A DNA stretch of 64,000 bases from Aquimarina intermedia (GCF_008124785.1 NZ_VNHU01000003.1:124001-188000); one strand, 5' to 3'; counted from the first letter of the stretch, positions 54,815-64,000 are shown. Program-made: numbers and translations. The notes: a model not told the origin generated them from the letters alone.

Positions 54815-55300
54815 TTAATTAACTGCTTCTTTATTTAAACGTTGCTCAGCCATTTTGTTTAGTTTGGAATCAGCAGCATATTCTTCATCCAAGGTCTTCT
54901 TTAATTTGGTTGCTATGGTTTTATGGCCTAATTCTTTTGCATACCTTACTGCGGTACCGTAACCTGAAATTTCATAATGCTCCACCCGTTGGGCTTCTGC
55001 TATAAGTCCTGCATTGGTTACCTCATCATCTTTTTTTTCTTTTATAAAACTTTCACTTTCTTTAATAAGCCCCTCCATGGCTTTACAAGTTTCGCCATCA
55101 GGGCTGATGTCTAGTTTTTCACAGATTTCCTCAAGGCGTTTTTTATGGATTTTGGTTTCTTCAAGATGGTCTTCAAAGGCTTTTTTTAATTTTGAGTCTT
55201 TAGCATTCTTGACCATTTTTGGCAATGCTTTTATTAATTGTTTTTCAGCACTATACAGGTCTTTTAATTGGTGCTCGAATAAATCTTCTAAGTTTTTCAT
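54815..55300 (-). CDS. DUF892 (YciF-like) ferritin-like stress protein
   Basis: Four long helices dominate the protein: NLEDLFEHQLKDLYSAEKQL, a second with EDHLEETKIHKKRLEEI, a third with AEAQRVEHYEISGYGTAVRY, and a fourth with KLKKTLDEEYAADSKLNKM. Acidic/His pairs (EHQ, EETKIH, EHYE, DEEY) fit the di-iron ferritin-like fold of the DUF892/YciF family, linked in other bacteria to general stress. The 161-residue length fits. It is alone on its strand between two terminators or spacers. Confidence 0.9.
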   Translation of the reverse strand: MKNLEDLFEHQLKDLYSAEKQLIKALPKMVKNAKDSKLKKAFEDHLEETKIHKKRLEEICEKLDISPDGETCKAMEGLIKESESFIKEKKDDEVTNAGLIAEAQRVEHYEISGYGTAVRYAKELGHKTIATKLKKTLDEEYAADSKLNKMAEQRLNKEAVN

Positions 55301-56033
55301 ATCTACGGTTTTAATTTAAAATTAAGTTGAATGATTAAATTTAGATTTTAAATCTCACTCTTGTGTATCCTAAAAGCGATTAAAATTGTCCCAAAAAATA
55401 ATACCTATAAAAATCGGTAAGGATGATTTTTAAATCAAATTTTTATAATAACAAAGCTTCTATGTTTCTCATTTTGTTTTTCGAAGAAAATGAATTGTAA
55501 CTTAAAAAAATGGCAGATAAATTTTATAATTAGAAACAGTCTCAACCGGGCAAACGAAATTAAATGAATCAAGCCCGTGTAATCTTCAAAAAACTGTTGG
55601 AATCAGAGAAATTGGTAGACAATTGACACTTGTAAGATCACTTCTTGAAGAGACCGAATGCTGATTACAAGAGGACAGGCATAGTGATATAGCGAAGTCG
55701 TCGTCACAAGTTTTAGAGTATCGTGAATAGAATTTTATTATTATCATCTTACTCGGCCACAACAAGTGAATTTTAACAGGAGATCCAAGGTCTGAAATAT
55801 TGGGTTGAATTGATTGTTTAGAATTCCCTTTTAGCGAGCATTGTCCAGTTTATTCTTGGTCATATCAAGGTGTTAAAAGAATCTTGATATTGCCGAGAGC
55901 ATAAAAAATGGAGTATTGCAATTGGAGTGTTACCTTTAAAAAGATATGAAGGTAGGATTATGTCAGTGAGCCAAAGTGATTAAATTTTTCTTTTGTGTTA
56001 TATAAAAATTCTAACTTTTTGTATCTTCACTAT
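55301..56033. other. 733-nt intergenic region, possibly with gene remnants
   Basis: No open frame of useful length is seen on either strand. The middle (55560-55860) is less AT-rich than the rest and could be decayed coding or RNA sequence; one 12-nt string matches a tRNA-Leu D-arm, but no full cloverleaf follows. The 3' end holds the promoter region of the GH130 gene (a possible weak box near 56022). Confidence 0.5.
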
Positions 56034-57494
56034 ATGAGTATACATGTTCAACGAAAGGCATTAAAATTTTTACCAGATTCAAAACGTGTTGTAGCACGTT
56101 TTTTTAATAATGGCGATGAGCGTACCACACTACTCATACACCGTATACTTCAATTTTCGGAAGAGAAAGTTAATGAAGAACTATCAAAAACGTTCAGTCA
56201 ATTCCGAGGACGTCATCGTGATCTAAAACGTATTTTAAAACAGCATTGTGCTAATTTTAAAGGATTGTTTTCTCATATTGGGATTGATTACCATCAACTT
56301 ACGGAAAACCAAAAAATGCTAATAGGGTCGTATAGTACAATGGAGTATGCTATTGAATCAGCAGCCTTGTTTAACCCTTCAATGATCGAGGATTTAGATC
56401 AAACATTTTTAAAAGAAGGGGAGAAGCGCGTCATTATTTCCTTCAGAGCTGTAGGAGAAGGGCATTTATCCTCCATTGTATTTAGAAAAGGTGTTATTGA
56501 TAAAAATAATGAGTTGCACATTCTAAACGTTAAGAGACATATAGATTTACCAGAAATAGGAATTAAGAAGTCCTATGACAAGTATCGTTTTGTAAAGAAA
56601 ATGGAAGAAATGCATATTTCTGAATCTTATATTCGCGAAATTATGAGCCCCCTCCCGGACAAATTTGATTATGACGAGTTAAAACGTTCAGTAAATACGC
56701 TTTTACATCAGAATAAATTGGATGAAAATAAAAGAGAAGCATTGAATGAAATGACATGGCTTGTGGATTCGTATTACAATTTAAAGTTTACAGATCATTC
56801 GGACATTTCAGAACGTGTTATTTTCCCTAATTCACCTTCTGAAATTAGAGGTATCGAAGACGCACGATTTGTAAGGTTCACTGAGGATGATGGATCTGAC
56901 AATATTTATGCTACGTACACCGCCTATAATGGGCATACCGTAATCCCTAAATTATTGAGTACCTGTGATTTCAAAAACTTTAAAATTAGGCCGATGCATG
57001 GAAATAGTGCCCAGAATAAAAACTTTGCTCTTTTTCCAAAAAAAATCAATGGAAAATATGCTATGTTAGCTAGAGTGGATGGCATGAATAATTATATAAT
57101 GTTTTCAGACAGGATCACTTTATGGAACGATGCCATCAAACTTCAAGAACCCAAATTTGCTTGGGATTTGACACAAATTGGTAATTGCGGATCACCGATT
57201 TACACAGATGAGGGATGGTTAATCTTAACGCACGGGGTGGGATCCATGCGAAGATATTGCATAGGAGCCTCTCTGCTTGATCTCGATGATCCGACAAAAC
57301 AAATTGGTCGGTTGGCACAACCTCTCTTATCTCCAATTGAAGAGGAAAGAGAAGGATATGTGCCCAATGTAGTTTATTCATGCGGTGGGCTCATCCATAA
57401 TAAACATTTAATTTTACCGTATGCCGTATCTGATTATTCTTCGTCCTATGCGACCGTAGAGTTATCTGAATTAATTTCTGAATTGAAAAAGTAG
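56034..57494 (+). CDS. GH130-family glycoside phosphorylase-related protein
   Basis: The C-terminal two thirds hold the five-bladed propeller typical of GH130: RGIEDARFVRFTEDDGS, FALFPKKINGKYAMLARVDG, QIGNCGSPIYTDEGWLILTH, and GYVPNVVYSCGGLIHNKHLI. GH130 enzymes phosphorolyse or hydrolyse beta-mannosides. The ~150-residue N-terminal helical extension is typical of the larger Bacteroidota members. The frame opens at 55995; the ATG at 56034 (MSIHVQRKALKFLPDSK) is preferred. It converges with the glycosyltransferase gene at 57510 with only 15 nt between the stops. Both act on sugars, so they may form one pathway. Confidence 0.85.
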   Translation: MSIHVQRKALKFLPDSKRVVARFFNNGDERTTLLIHRILQFSEEKVNEELSKTFSQFRGRHRDLKRILKQHCANFKGLFSHIGIDYHQLTENQKMLIGSYSTMEYAIESAALFNPSMIEDLDQTFLKEGEKRVIISFRAVGEGHLSSIVFRKGVIDKNNELHILNVKRHIDLPEIGIKKSYDKYRFVKKMEEMHISESYIREIMSPLPDKFDYDELKRSVNTLLHQNKLDENKREALNEMTWLVDSYYNLKFTDHSDISERVIFPNSPSEIRGIEDARFVRFTEDDGSDNIYATYTAYNGHTVIPKLLSTCDFKNFKIRPMHGNSAQNKNFALFPKKINGKYAMLARVDGMNNYIMFSDRITLWNDAIKLQEPKFAWDLTQIGNCGSPIYTDEGWLILTHGVGSMRRYCIGASLLDLDDPTKQIGRLAQPLLSPIEEEREGYVPNVVYSCGGLIHNKHLILPYAVSDYSSSYATVELSELISELKK

Positions 57495-57509
57495 CTATAT
57501 CCGCTCTGT

Positions 57510-59816
57510 TTAACGCATTGGTGCTTCAAATGCCATGCGAGCTAATAAATAGCTAATTGTTGATTCAGCCCCTTGGTTTAAATTAATATTTATGGTTTCA
57601 ATTCCATCATGACATCCTTTTGTTAGGTGATTATAAACGGTCTGGTTTAAATAATTGTTACCCAAAAACCAACTAAAACTAAGTTCCATTTTTTTATCAT
57701 AATCTTTTTCCGGAAAATGTCTGTGAAATGTTTTTAATGCTAAAAGAGTATAAGCTACATCCACGGGTTGCTGCCCTCCAAGAGGTAAATCATGCACGGA
57801 ATCACCATATTTAAACCAAGTTTTGTTCGAAATAATATTAAATTTCCCTTTACGGAAGAGATGACCCAATAAAAAATTGAACGAGTTTAATGCAATATTT
57901 TTAAATTCTTGAATATCTGTCATTTCATATGCCAATAACATCGATTGAGGTAAAACACTGTTTCCATAAGTGAAATAGCTTTCATACCACTGCCAATTGT
58001 CATCACTCTCATGCTTATACATGTTAGCTAGTTTTTGTGCGATCGAGGTGACCTCATTTGAGATGTTGCACTCATTTGATGATTTTTTATATAAGCCTTT
58101 AATTATAAAGGCCAGAGCACGAGGGGAATTATAATGCGGAATATGTTCTGAAAACTCGTTAAAACTTTCTTCAGCTCGTTCCAAGAGATAGCGAAATTTT
58201 TTTGGTAAAATTTTCTTTAGGTTAATAAAACAACCTAAGGACCACAGCGCTCTGCCATTGGCATCTTCTAAGTTAACGGTATCATTTTGAGGAGTAAATT
58301 TCCCGTTTTCATCCACATAATTAAGAAAAGAGCCATCATGGCGTTGACAGTGAAGAATAAAAGACACATAAATCTCGATACTATCTAAAACCGTTTTTTC
58401 ATTGGTTAATTCATAATACTTGCACGCTGCTATAAGTGCTCTTGCATTATCATCAAGCGTGTAACCGGACTTTAATTCGGGTTCATTTAAATTTGAGAAC
58501 TGGATAACCCCCATAGATGTTGTTAACCTCTCTAAATGGTCTAGTTCTATTGGGGGTTTCATAAAATTCAGTTTTGACTTTTTTGAAAATTTTTCAAAAA
58601 GTTTCCCATGAATCAATGCAATGTTCTCCCATGAACTGGAAGCAGATGCATGCAGGCAATTTAAGCCTAAAGCCTTTCGGTATTCTGGATCTTTTAGCAA
58701 CACTTCAATATATTCCGCCAACTTTTCGCTATCACCAAACTCAAATATTTTGCCTTTATTTTCAGATAAAAACTCCAGAGCATGGGGAATTGGAGTCGAA
58801 ATTATTGGGCAACCACAGCTCATAGCATATGAAAAAGTACCACTAACCGCTTGGCTTGGATCTTTTGAGGTAAAAAGATATACATCTGTTAATTGTAAAT
58901 ATTCTAACAACTCGTTTAAAGGAAGAAATTTGTTGATAAATTTGACATTATTTGTAATGTTTAAATCATTCACCTTTTTTATCAAAAATTCACGATATTT
59001 TTCTCCTTCTCCCTCAATTAAAGAAGGATGCGTTTTTCCAAGAATTAAAAATATTAGGTCGGGGTACTTTTTTGTGAGCGATGGCAGGGCATCTAATGTT
59101 GTTTCTATACTCTTACCAGGTCCTAATAAACCAAAGGTTGAAAGTACAGTTTTATCTACCAGGTTATATTTTTTTTTGAGTTGAATTTTATCGTTATGGG
59201 GAATTAAATGGGTGCCGTGGTTGATAATAGAAATGTGGTCCGGTTTGGCATGGTATTCATTTGTCAAAAGATTTTTAGATGAATCTGTCATGACTACAAC
59301 ATGATCAACCTGAGCGATGATTCGTTGCACGTAGCTGCAAAAATCATTTTCAGGCTGGGGCAGTACCGTGTGAAATTGTAAAATTTTAGTTTTTTTTAGT
59401 AAAGAGAGAAATTCTAGGAAAGTTGTTTTGTTTTTAGAAAACAGACCAAATTCATGTTGGATCATAACAATATCAATAGTATCATCATGGTTTATTTGCT
59501 GGGCAAGTTGCTTAAAACTGGAAGCAGAAGCTGTATTTAAGAAATAGTGGATATCCTTGGGATATTCCTGAGTACCTTCAAAATTGGTAAGAGGACAAAT
59601 TTCTAAGTGCATGGAATGTCCATACATACGTTTTAAGCCTTCTGCTAAATCTTTGGAGTATGTAGCTATACCACATTCACGCGGAGGAAATGTGGTAATC
59701 AACATAACTGATAAATTAGCTTTTTTATTAGAGGGAAATAATGGTGAGCTAATCTTTTTCTTTATTTTAAATCTTTTTTTTAGTTTATCTTTTGAGGTCA
59801 TAATACTTTTGTCCAT
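57510..59816 (-). CDS. Two-domain glycosyltransferase (GT4) with C-terminal helical catalytic-like domain
   Basis: Residues ~35-410 form a GT4/GT-B fold: TTFPPRECGIATYSKDLAEG, IVMIQHEFGLF, a phosphate/donor-loop STFGLLGPGKSIETTLDAL, and FSYAMSCGCPIISTPIPHAL. Residues ~425-768 are an all-helical domain with GYTLDDNARALIAACKYYEL, DANGRALWSLGCF, and PLGGQQPVDVAYTLLALKTF. This resembles an (alpha/alpha)6 barrel seen in glycosidases and some glycan synthases. Similar large proteins pair with GH130 genes. A mannose-containing stress or surface glycan is a possible product. The start given is ATG 59816; a second ATG lies five codons later. Confidence 0.85.
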   Translation of the reverse strand: MDKSIMTSKDKLKKRFKIKKKISSPLFPSNKKANLSVMLITTFPPRECGIATYSKDLAEGLKRMYGHSMHLEICPLTNFEGTQEYPKDIHYFLNTASASSFKQLAQQINHDDTIDIVMIQHEFGLFSKNKTTFLEFLSLLKKTKILQFHTVLPQPENDFCSYVQRIIAQVDHVVVMTDSSKNLLTNEYHAKPDHISIINHGTHLIPHNDKIQLKKKYNLVDKTVLSTFGLLGPGKSIETTLDALPSLTKKYPDLIFLILGKTHPSLIEGEGEKYREFLIKKVNDLNITNNVKFINKFLPLNELLEYLQLTDVYLFTSKDPSQAVSGTFSYAMSCGCPIISTPIPHALEFLSENKGKIFEFGDSEKLAEYIEVLLKDPEYRKALGLNCLHASASSSWENIALIHGKLFEKFSKKSKLNFMKPPIELDHLERLTTSMGVIQFSNLNEPELKSGYTLDDNARALIAACKYYELTNEKTVLDSIEIYVSFILHCQRHDGSFLNYVDENGKFTPQNDTVNLEDANGRALWSLGCFINLKKILPKKFRYLLERAEESFNEFSEHIPHYNSPRALAFIIKGLYKKSSNECNISNEVTSIAQKLANMYKHESDDNWQWYESYFTYGNSVLPQSMLLAYEMTDIQEFKNIALNSFNFLLGHLFRKGKFNIISNKTWFKYGDSVHDLPLGGQQPVDVAYTLLALKTFHRHFPEKDYDKKMELSFSWFLGNNYLNQTVYNHLTKGCHDGIETININLNQGAESTISYLLARMAFEAPMR

Positions 59817-60749
59817 AGAAATTTCTTTTTCTTAAATTTATTTCAAATATCCCAAGTAGCTGTGCTCAAAAAAAATTAATAAGAACTTTATAAGTATAAT
59901 GAAAACGTATTGTCTAAACGTTCTTTACCATCTCCTTTTAAAAACTAATTATTTCAGACGAGTTTGTAAAAAAAGTTCTTCCAATTAAAATTTTTAACAA
60001 TTTTGATTCTCTTTGTGGGATTTAAAATTTACAGATTTTTGTTACAAAACATCCAATTAAATCACACGGCTTTTTCATGAAGATAGATCATCTATATCTC
60101 CATAAAAATATTCTTTTCTATTATATGTTATCAGAAGCTAATCAATACCATAAGCAGTAAAAAGTCGCGTTTTCACTTATCTTCAATATCAACATATTAA
60201 TAAGTCAGGGTTTGACATATCATCTTACATTATACTGGCAAATCGAACAAGAATCAGGCTGTTACTATACAGGATAAAACTTTAAATTTTTTCAATTTCA
60301 ATATCCTACTTAAATTAAGTGAACCTATTGGCAGTTGTGCCTCATAAATAAATGAGAGGAAGGGGGAGCGTTCCATGGAGTGGTAGATGCCCCAGCAGGA
60401 GGCTCTGATGGGTCTCATGTGATGCAGTTTGCTATTACTGGATAGGGTGAGGGTTAGCAGGATGGATAATTACATATGCTTTAAAATTTCAGGAGTGATA
60501 TTATTATGTTTTAGTCAACCGAAATTGTTAATTTTTTTTAAAAGAATAAGTTAAAACAAAATCTAGATAAAATAACAGTAAAATTACTATTAGTGCGTAG
60601 ATGCATTTTAAAAGAACTAACCGATAGAATAGAAGGATTATATTATCATTATGAATAAAATAACAATTATTAAGAATTGTTTAACCAGTTGTGTTCTATC
60701 CTCTTTTATGAATAAATTAATTTTATAAAATAACTTAAAAAACCTAATT
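59817..60749. other. 933-nt intergenic region with dispersed element copy B
   Basis: It separates the glycosyltransferase start (minus strand) from the beta-helix lipoprotein start. No gene is seen. From about 60350 it becomes locally G-rich, and from 60373 it holds copy B of the element also seen at 51250. The left half is plain AT-rich sequence. Confidence 0.65.
60373..60727 (+). repeat. Dispersed element, copy B (upstream of lipoprotein gene)
   Basis: Gap-free 68-nt core (60373-60440) with 56 of 68 identical to copy A, counted by eye; degenerate 21-nt spacing of the C-C/C-T anchors can still be followed (60373, 60394, 60415, 60436). Matching blocks at 60673-60691 and 60717-60727 keep copy A spacing to within 3 nt. 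It ends 22 nt before the lipoprotein ATG, so it probably includes that gene's promoter or leader. Confidence 0.75.
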
Positions 60750-62693
60750 ATGAAATTACAACCAGCTTATTTAATATTATTATTGACAGCATTTGTAGCC
60801 TGTCAAAAAACAGATATTTCAGAGAAAACAAAACAAGAAGCTTTGGTAGATGAGAGTACTATCGTACACTTACGATCAACAACTCCTTGTACGATAGATC
60901 TCGAAACTATTCCTGCAAATTCCTCTTACGTCGTAGATTGTCTGTTGGACCTAGGAGGTCAAACTGCCCATTTAGCACAAAATGTAAATTTAGATTTCGG
61001 TGGAGGGGATATTATTAATGGTACCGTTATTTATAATGGAGGAACAATTGATGGTAAACTGCTTAATCTATCCTTATCTATTGAGGGCACCGTTTCACTT
61101 AAATCACCTGGATTTGATTTGGTTGCTTCCAGATGGGATATTTTAGAAGGCACAGTTACTTCCAATCAAGCTTTAGCAAATAGAGATAATACAGAACATG
61201 TTTTAAAATTAGTTAAACAATTACAAGGTGACACATTAAAAATCAATCAATTGGATGCTTTTTTTGAAATAAGTAAACATACAGAAGGACCTAATTTTTA
61301 TGCCTCTGTAGAGGCCATAAACATTCCATCGGGATTAACATTGTCAATGACGGATCAAGTACATTTGCGTGTTTTTCCTAATGATAGAGAACGATGTTCA
61401 TTGTTAGCAATACGCGATGCTTCTCAAGTTTCTATACTTGGAGGAAATCTTCACGGTGATCGTGACACACACGATTATTCATCAGGGGGTACACATGAAT
61501 GGGGTCATTTACTTGAACTTCATGCAGCGGTCGATGTCTTAGTATCAGGTTTAAAAATGTATGATGCTACCGGTGACGGAATGGATATTCATAGCTTAAA
61601 TTTTACTTTTTCTCCTGATTACAAACCCTCCAGAAATATTACTGTTACTAATTGTTTATTCGATAATAGCCGACGAAACAACCTTTCTATCACTGATGGT
61701 TACGATATGCTAATCGATGGAAACACATTTCTTAATGCAGGAAAAAACACTTCTTTATCACAAGGAACTAAGCCAAAATACGCTATTGATGTTGAGGCAT
61801 ATAGAGAAAGAAGTGAAACCACAGGAGAATTAATATTTTATGAGAAGGCGTACAATATTACAATATCCAATAATATTGAGAAGGGTAGTGCCGGGAGAAG
61901 TTTTGCAGTAGTTATAGGAGACTATGTAACTATTGATAATAATTTAGTTGAAAATGGTATAGACTATAGATACTCAATAGGATCTAAAATTATTAATAAT
62001 ACGATTACAGCTACTCCTGAAAGTAGTGGAAGTACTGGAATAGGAGGAGGCAAGCCGGGAAATATAGTAACATCTTACAATAATGAAATTTCTCGAAATA
62101 CGGTTTCAGGATTTGCAACAGGTATTACATTATATGGTAGACAAAACAGGGTATTTCTAAATCAAATATTGGATTTTGTAGATAATGGTATTTTTATACC
62201 TGACGAGACTAAAGATTCAAATATTTATGCAAATACAATTCGTAGTACAGTAGCAGGTAGCGTTGGAGTTTTTATTCATACCGCATCACTAAAAGATGTA
62301 GGGATATATAATAGTACCATTGAGACATCTTCTAGTGCCTTCATAGTGGTACAAGTGAATAGTGCTGTAGGTGAGGAGAACAACACTTTTCACATTACAA
62401 ATAATAATACAAATTCTTCAAACAAATCTGAAATATCGAATAGCTCTGGCGTTATCATAGATAGAAATACAATGCAATCACGGATACGAAGTATTAATTT
62501 AAATAAGTCGAAGTTTTTGGACAATTCAATTACTTTAAGCGATACTCAGGCTGGTCTTGATTTTGAAGGTGCAAGTACTGCTATAACTGTTTACAGAAAC
62601 ACCATTTACTCAAGTAACCTGAATTGTATTCAAATTGACAGTACTAATGATCCTAACGAATTTGATTTGATAGGTAATTCTTGTCTTAATTAA
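60750..62693 (+). CDS. Surface lipoprotein with right-handed parallel beta-helix
   Basis: A lipobox (LLTAFVAC) gives a lipidated Cys at ~19. From ~150 to 620 the protein shows short strand-turn repeats rich in Asn and Asp (NITVTNCLFDNS, MLIDGNTFLNAG, NITISNNIEKG, VTIDNNLVENG), the pattern of a right-handed beta-helix such as pectate lyase or NosD-type carbohydrate-binding proteins. A motif GDRDTHDYSSGGTHEWGH and DATGDGMDIHS in the central turns may hold catalytic or metal acid residues. It could be a polysaccharide lyase, epimerase or adhesin. It directly follows element copy B. Confidence 0.75.
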   Translation: MKLQPAYLILLLTAFVACQKTDISEKTKQEALVDESTIVHLRSTTPCTIDLETIPANSSYVVDCLLDLGGQTAHLAQNVNLDFGGGDIINGTVIYNGGTIDGKLLNLSLSIEGTVSLKSPGFDLVASRWDILEGTVTSNQALANRDNTEHVLKLVKQLQGDTLKINQLDAFFEISKHTEGPNFYASVEAINIPSGLTLSMTDQVHLRVFPNDRERCSLLAIRDASQVSILGGNLHGDRDTHDYSSGGTHEWGHLLELHAAVDVLVSGLKMYDATGDGMDIHSLNFTFSPDYKPSRNITVTNCLFDNSRRNNLSITDGYDMLIDGNTFLNAGKNTSLSQGTKPKYAIDVEAYRERSETTGELIFYEKAYNITISNNIEKGSAGRSFAVVIGDYVTIDNNLVENGIDYRYSIGSKIINNTITATPESSGSTGIGGGKPGNIVTSYNNEISRNTVSGFATGITLYGRQNRVFLNQILDFVDNGIFIPDETKDSNIYANTIRSTVAGSVGVFIHTASLKDVGIYNSTIETSSSAFIVVQVNSAVGEENNTFHITNNNTNSSNKSEISNSSGVIIDRNTMQSRIRSINLNKSKFLDNSITLSDTQAGLDFEGASTAITVYRNTIYSSNLNCIQIDSTNDPNEFDLIGNSCLN

Positions 62694-62764
62694 TAACACG
62701 ACTTATTTGTTCTTACAATCTGCGAATCAATTTTTATATATTTAAGTATTTAATTGTCTATATG

Positions 62765-62794
62765 AAAAGTCGAGCTATGAGGCTCGACTTTTTA
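62765..62794. terminator. Terminator between convergent lipoprotein and GIN-domain genes
   Basis: An 11-bp stem pairs 62765-62775 (aaaagtcgagc) with 62782-62792 around a 6-nt loop and ends in five Ts; the A-run on the left lets it work in both directions. Confidence 0.8.
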
Positions 62795-62820
62795 TTTAAA
62801 ACTGACTATGAGGATGGAGA

Positions 62821-63585
62821 TCAAAAATCAACCTTGGTAATTGTGCTTTCGCCGATAACGATTCCCTTGTTTAGCTCCGGACTGCCAGCATACGTTATTG
62901 TTGCCTCTCCATACGAGGTGATTTTAAGCTTTTTTGATACATTGAGTTGAAAAGAGCCATCTCCATAGGCGGTTAATGTGGTTTCTGAACTAACTACGTT
63001 TGATGCATTGATCTTACTTTCACCATAAGCGGTAAATTTTTGACGCTCAATAGTACCTTTTTGTATATCCAGATAGCTTTCACCGTAAATAGACACAAAC
63101 AAACTTTCTAGATCCACCTCTTTGATATACACCTGAGATTCACCATATATATTTAAAACTAACTTTTCTGTGTCCAGAGTGTTTGCGAAAACAAACTTTT
63201 CTTCGCCTCTTAAATCCAACGCATTAATATTTTTATAGGTAACAACTGCTTTTACAATCGTTCCTTTATAGATAGATTCACTTTTTCTGTAGTTATACTT
63301 GTTCTGTTTCTTTTTATCTGCGGTTATTTTTGCTCCGTCCAGGTATATTTTCAGCGTATTATTTTTAACCTCTATATTTAGTTTTTCCCTAGGCACAGTT
63401 ATAGACTCAACGCTAACAGATTCTTTGTCTCCTTCTTTAAACGTAACTTCTATATGCGGACTGACCACAACTTTATCAAAAGACTGCACCTTAATCACTT
63501 TAGATTGAGCAGTAGTATACTTTGCGCAAAGCAATAAAGCGATACATAGAATAAGGGATATACTCGTTTTTTGAGTTAATCCTAT
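62821..63585 (-). CDS. DUF2807 (GIN-domain) envelope protein with unclear start codon
   Basis: The protein repeats short beta strands with Gly-Glu-Ser turns (LNIYGESQVYIKEV, VSIYGESYLDIQKG, FTAYGESKINASNV, ITSYGEATITYAGS), typical of the DUF2807/GIN family of Bacteroidota periplasmic or surface proteins. A good signal peptide (TSISLILCIALLLCAKYTTAQ) lies upstream of the TTG codon at 63534, in frame, but no ATG, GTG or TTG precedes it. Possible starts are non-standard ATA codons at 63583-63585 and 63559-63561; the first is used here. Either the start is unusual or a mutation removed it. Confidence 0.7.
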   Translation of the reverse strand: MGLTQKTSISLILCIALLLCAKYTTAQSKVIKVQSFDKVVVSPHIEVTFKEGDKESVSVESITVPREKLNIEVKNNTLKIYLDGAKITADKKKQNKYNYRKSESIYKGTIVKAVVTYKNINALDLRGEEKFVFANTLDTEKLVLNIYGESQVYIKEVDLESLFVSIYGESYLDIQKGTIERQKFTAYGESKINASNVVSSETTLTAYGDGSFQLNVSKKLKITSYGEATITYAGSPELNKGIVIGESTITKVDF

Positions 63586-63780
63586 TGATCGAAAATTAAG
63601 TTGATTTTGAAACGTGTTGTTGGATCTTATAAGTTATATCTAATATAAGGATGCCTCGATTTTTAAATTGTTACACTTTTAGTTTTTTAATTTAAAAAAA
63701 ATTATGCAAAATAGAACTTACTGTAAGCCATAGATCATGGTGCTAAACTAAAAAGCATGTATGTTGGTTGTTTCTATTAG

Positions 63781-64000
63781 TTATTTTTCGCTTTTCATAC
63801 TAACTTCTTCTGAGGATAATCCAAACAAAGGAGGCGTTTTGATTTCCAGTAGTGACAGATACATATATAGTTGTGCTCTATGATGAACTTCATGTTCTAC
63901 CATTGCTCTAAGCCATTTCCAGATGGTTATGTCTATGTTCGCGGGGGTGGTACATTTCTTAAATAAATCTTCGTTACTAAGTGTTTTAAAAATCTGTAAA
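63781..64000 (-). CDS. DinB-family protein, C-terminal part (cut by window end)
   Basis: Only the last 72 codons lie in the window; the gene continues beyond base 64000. The stop TAA is at 63781-63783. The sequence includes WKWLRAMVEHEVHHRAQLY, whose HxxxH arrangement is the third metal-ligand helix of the DinB/YfiT four-helix fold, then MYLSLLEIKTPPLFGLSSEE. DinB-like proteins are thiol-dependent transferases or unknown enzymes; with bshA in the window a bacillithiol link is possible but not shown. Confidence 0.8.
   Translation of the reverse strand, partial: LQIFKTLSNEDLFKKCTTPANIDITIWKWLRAMVEHEVHHRAQLYMYLSLLEIKTPPLFGLSSEEVSMKSEK

Noticed and set aside
55599..55650. A tRNA-Leu-like string (aattggtagaca) followed by a possible anticodon-loop pattern
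   Set aside because: The D-arm-like match is only 12 nt. No acceptor stem, T-arm sequence (GGTTCGAxTCC) or complete cloverleaf could be found around it.
50842..62700. Integrated mobile island
   Set aside because: The region is gene-poor and accessory in content, but no integrase, transposase, tRNA target or flanking direct repeats could be found.

Overview
The window looks like a chromosomal segment of a marine-type member of the Flavobacteriaceae (phylum Bacteroidota). The evidence is low G+C and AT-rich spacers, repeated promoter boxes of the Bacteroidota form TAnnTTTG, PorP/SprF and type IX secretion sorting domains, many OmpA-like and GIN-domain envelope proteins, BshA of bacillithiol synthesis, and a class A RNase P RNA. 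No tRNA, insertion sequence, integrase or CRISPR array was found. Identifications come from reading motifs by eye; no database search was run.

Layout. 0-1 kb: an OmpA-family protein on the minus strand. 1.1-8.5 kb: a complete histidine operon hisG-D-C-B-H-A-F-IE, preceded by an attenuator whose 18-residue leader peptide has four consecutive His codons and ends before a strong terminator. 8.5-14.4 kb: a type IX-linked surface cluster: an adhesin-like gene split by one in-frame amber stop, a PorP/SprF protein, and a propeller/OmpA protein. 14.5-16.4 kb: rpsA. 16.5-24.7 kb: an unusual envelope cluster: two class-A-like serine hydrolases, a nucleotide-transporter-like membrane protein with HEAT repeats, and a signal-peptide-bearing PEP-synthase/PPDK-like dikinase. 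25-30 kb: pyrR, pyrB, a small protein, ribonuclease Z and pdxH. 29.7-36.4 kb: a DUF11/OmpA surface protein, then a polyphosphate operon (SixA-like phosphatase, ppk1, ppx). 36.5-40.7 kb: miaE, dnaX, rnpB and bshA. 41.4-45.8 kb: a DUF1338 oxygenase, an Lrp regulator and a YdiJ-like FAD/Fe-S dehydrogenase, together resembling the 2-oxoadipate to D-2-hydroxyglutarate to 2-oxoglutarate route of lysine catabolism. 45.9-50.8 kb: aroC, a MacB-like permease, hisS, a lipoprotein and mscL.

From 50.8 kb on the window changes character: gene density falls and accessory genes appear. There is an exactly 21-bp-periodic, relatively GC-rich degenerate tandem array (about 50.88-51.20 kb). Next to it is a roughly 350-bp element that recurs with conserved internal spacing at 60.37-60.73 kb, directly upstream of a beta-helix lipoprotein gene. 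Between the two copies lie a four-helix membrane protein, an AraC regulator, a SRAP/HMCES-like protein that lacks its expected catalytic residues, a DUF892 ferritin-like stress protein, and a convergent GH130 / two-domain glycosyltransferase pair. The window ends with a GIN-domain protein lacking an ATG start and the C-terminus of a DinB-family protein.

The best candidates for something undescribed are the 21-bp array with its dispersed partner element, and the exported dikinase / transporter / serine hydrolase cluster.
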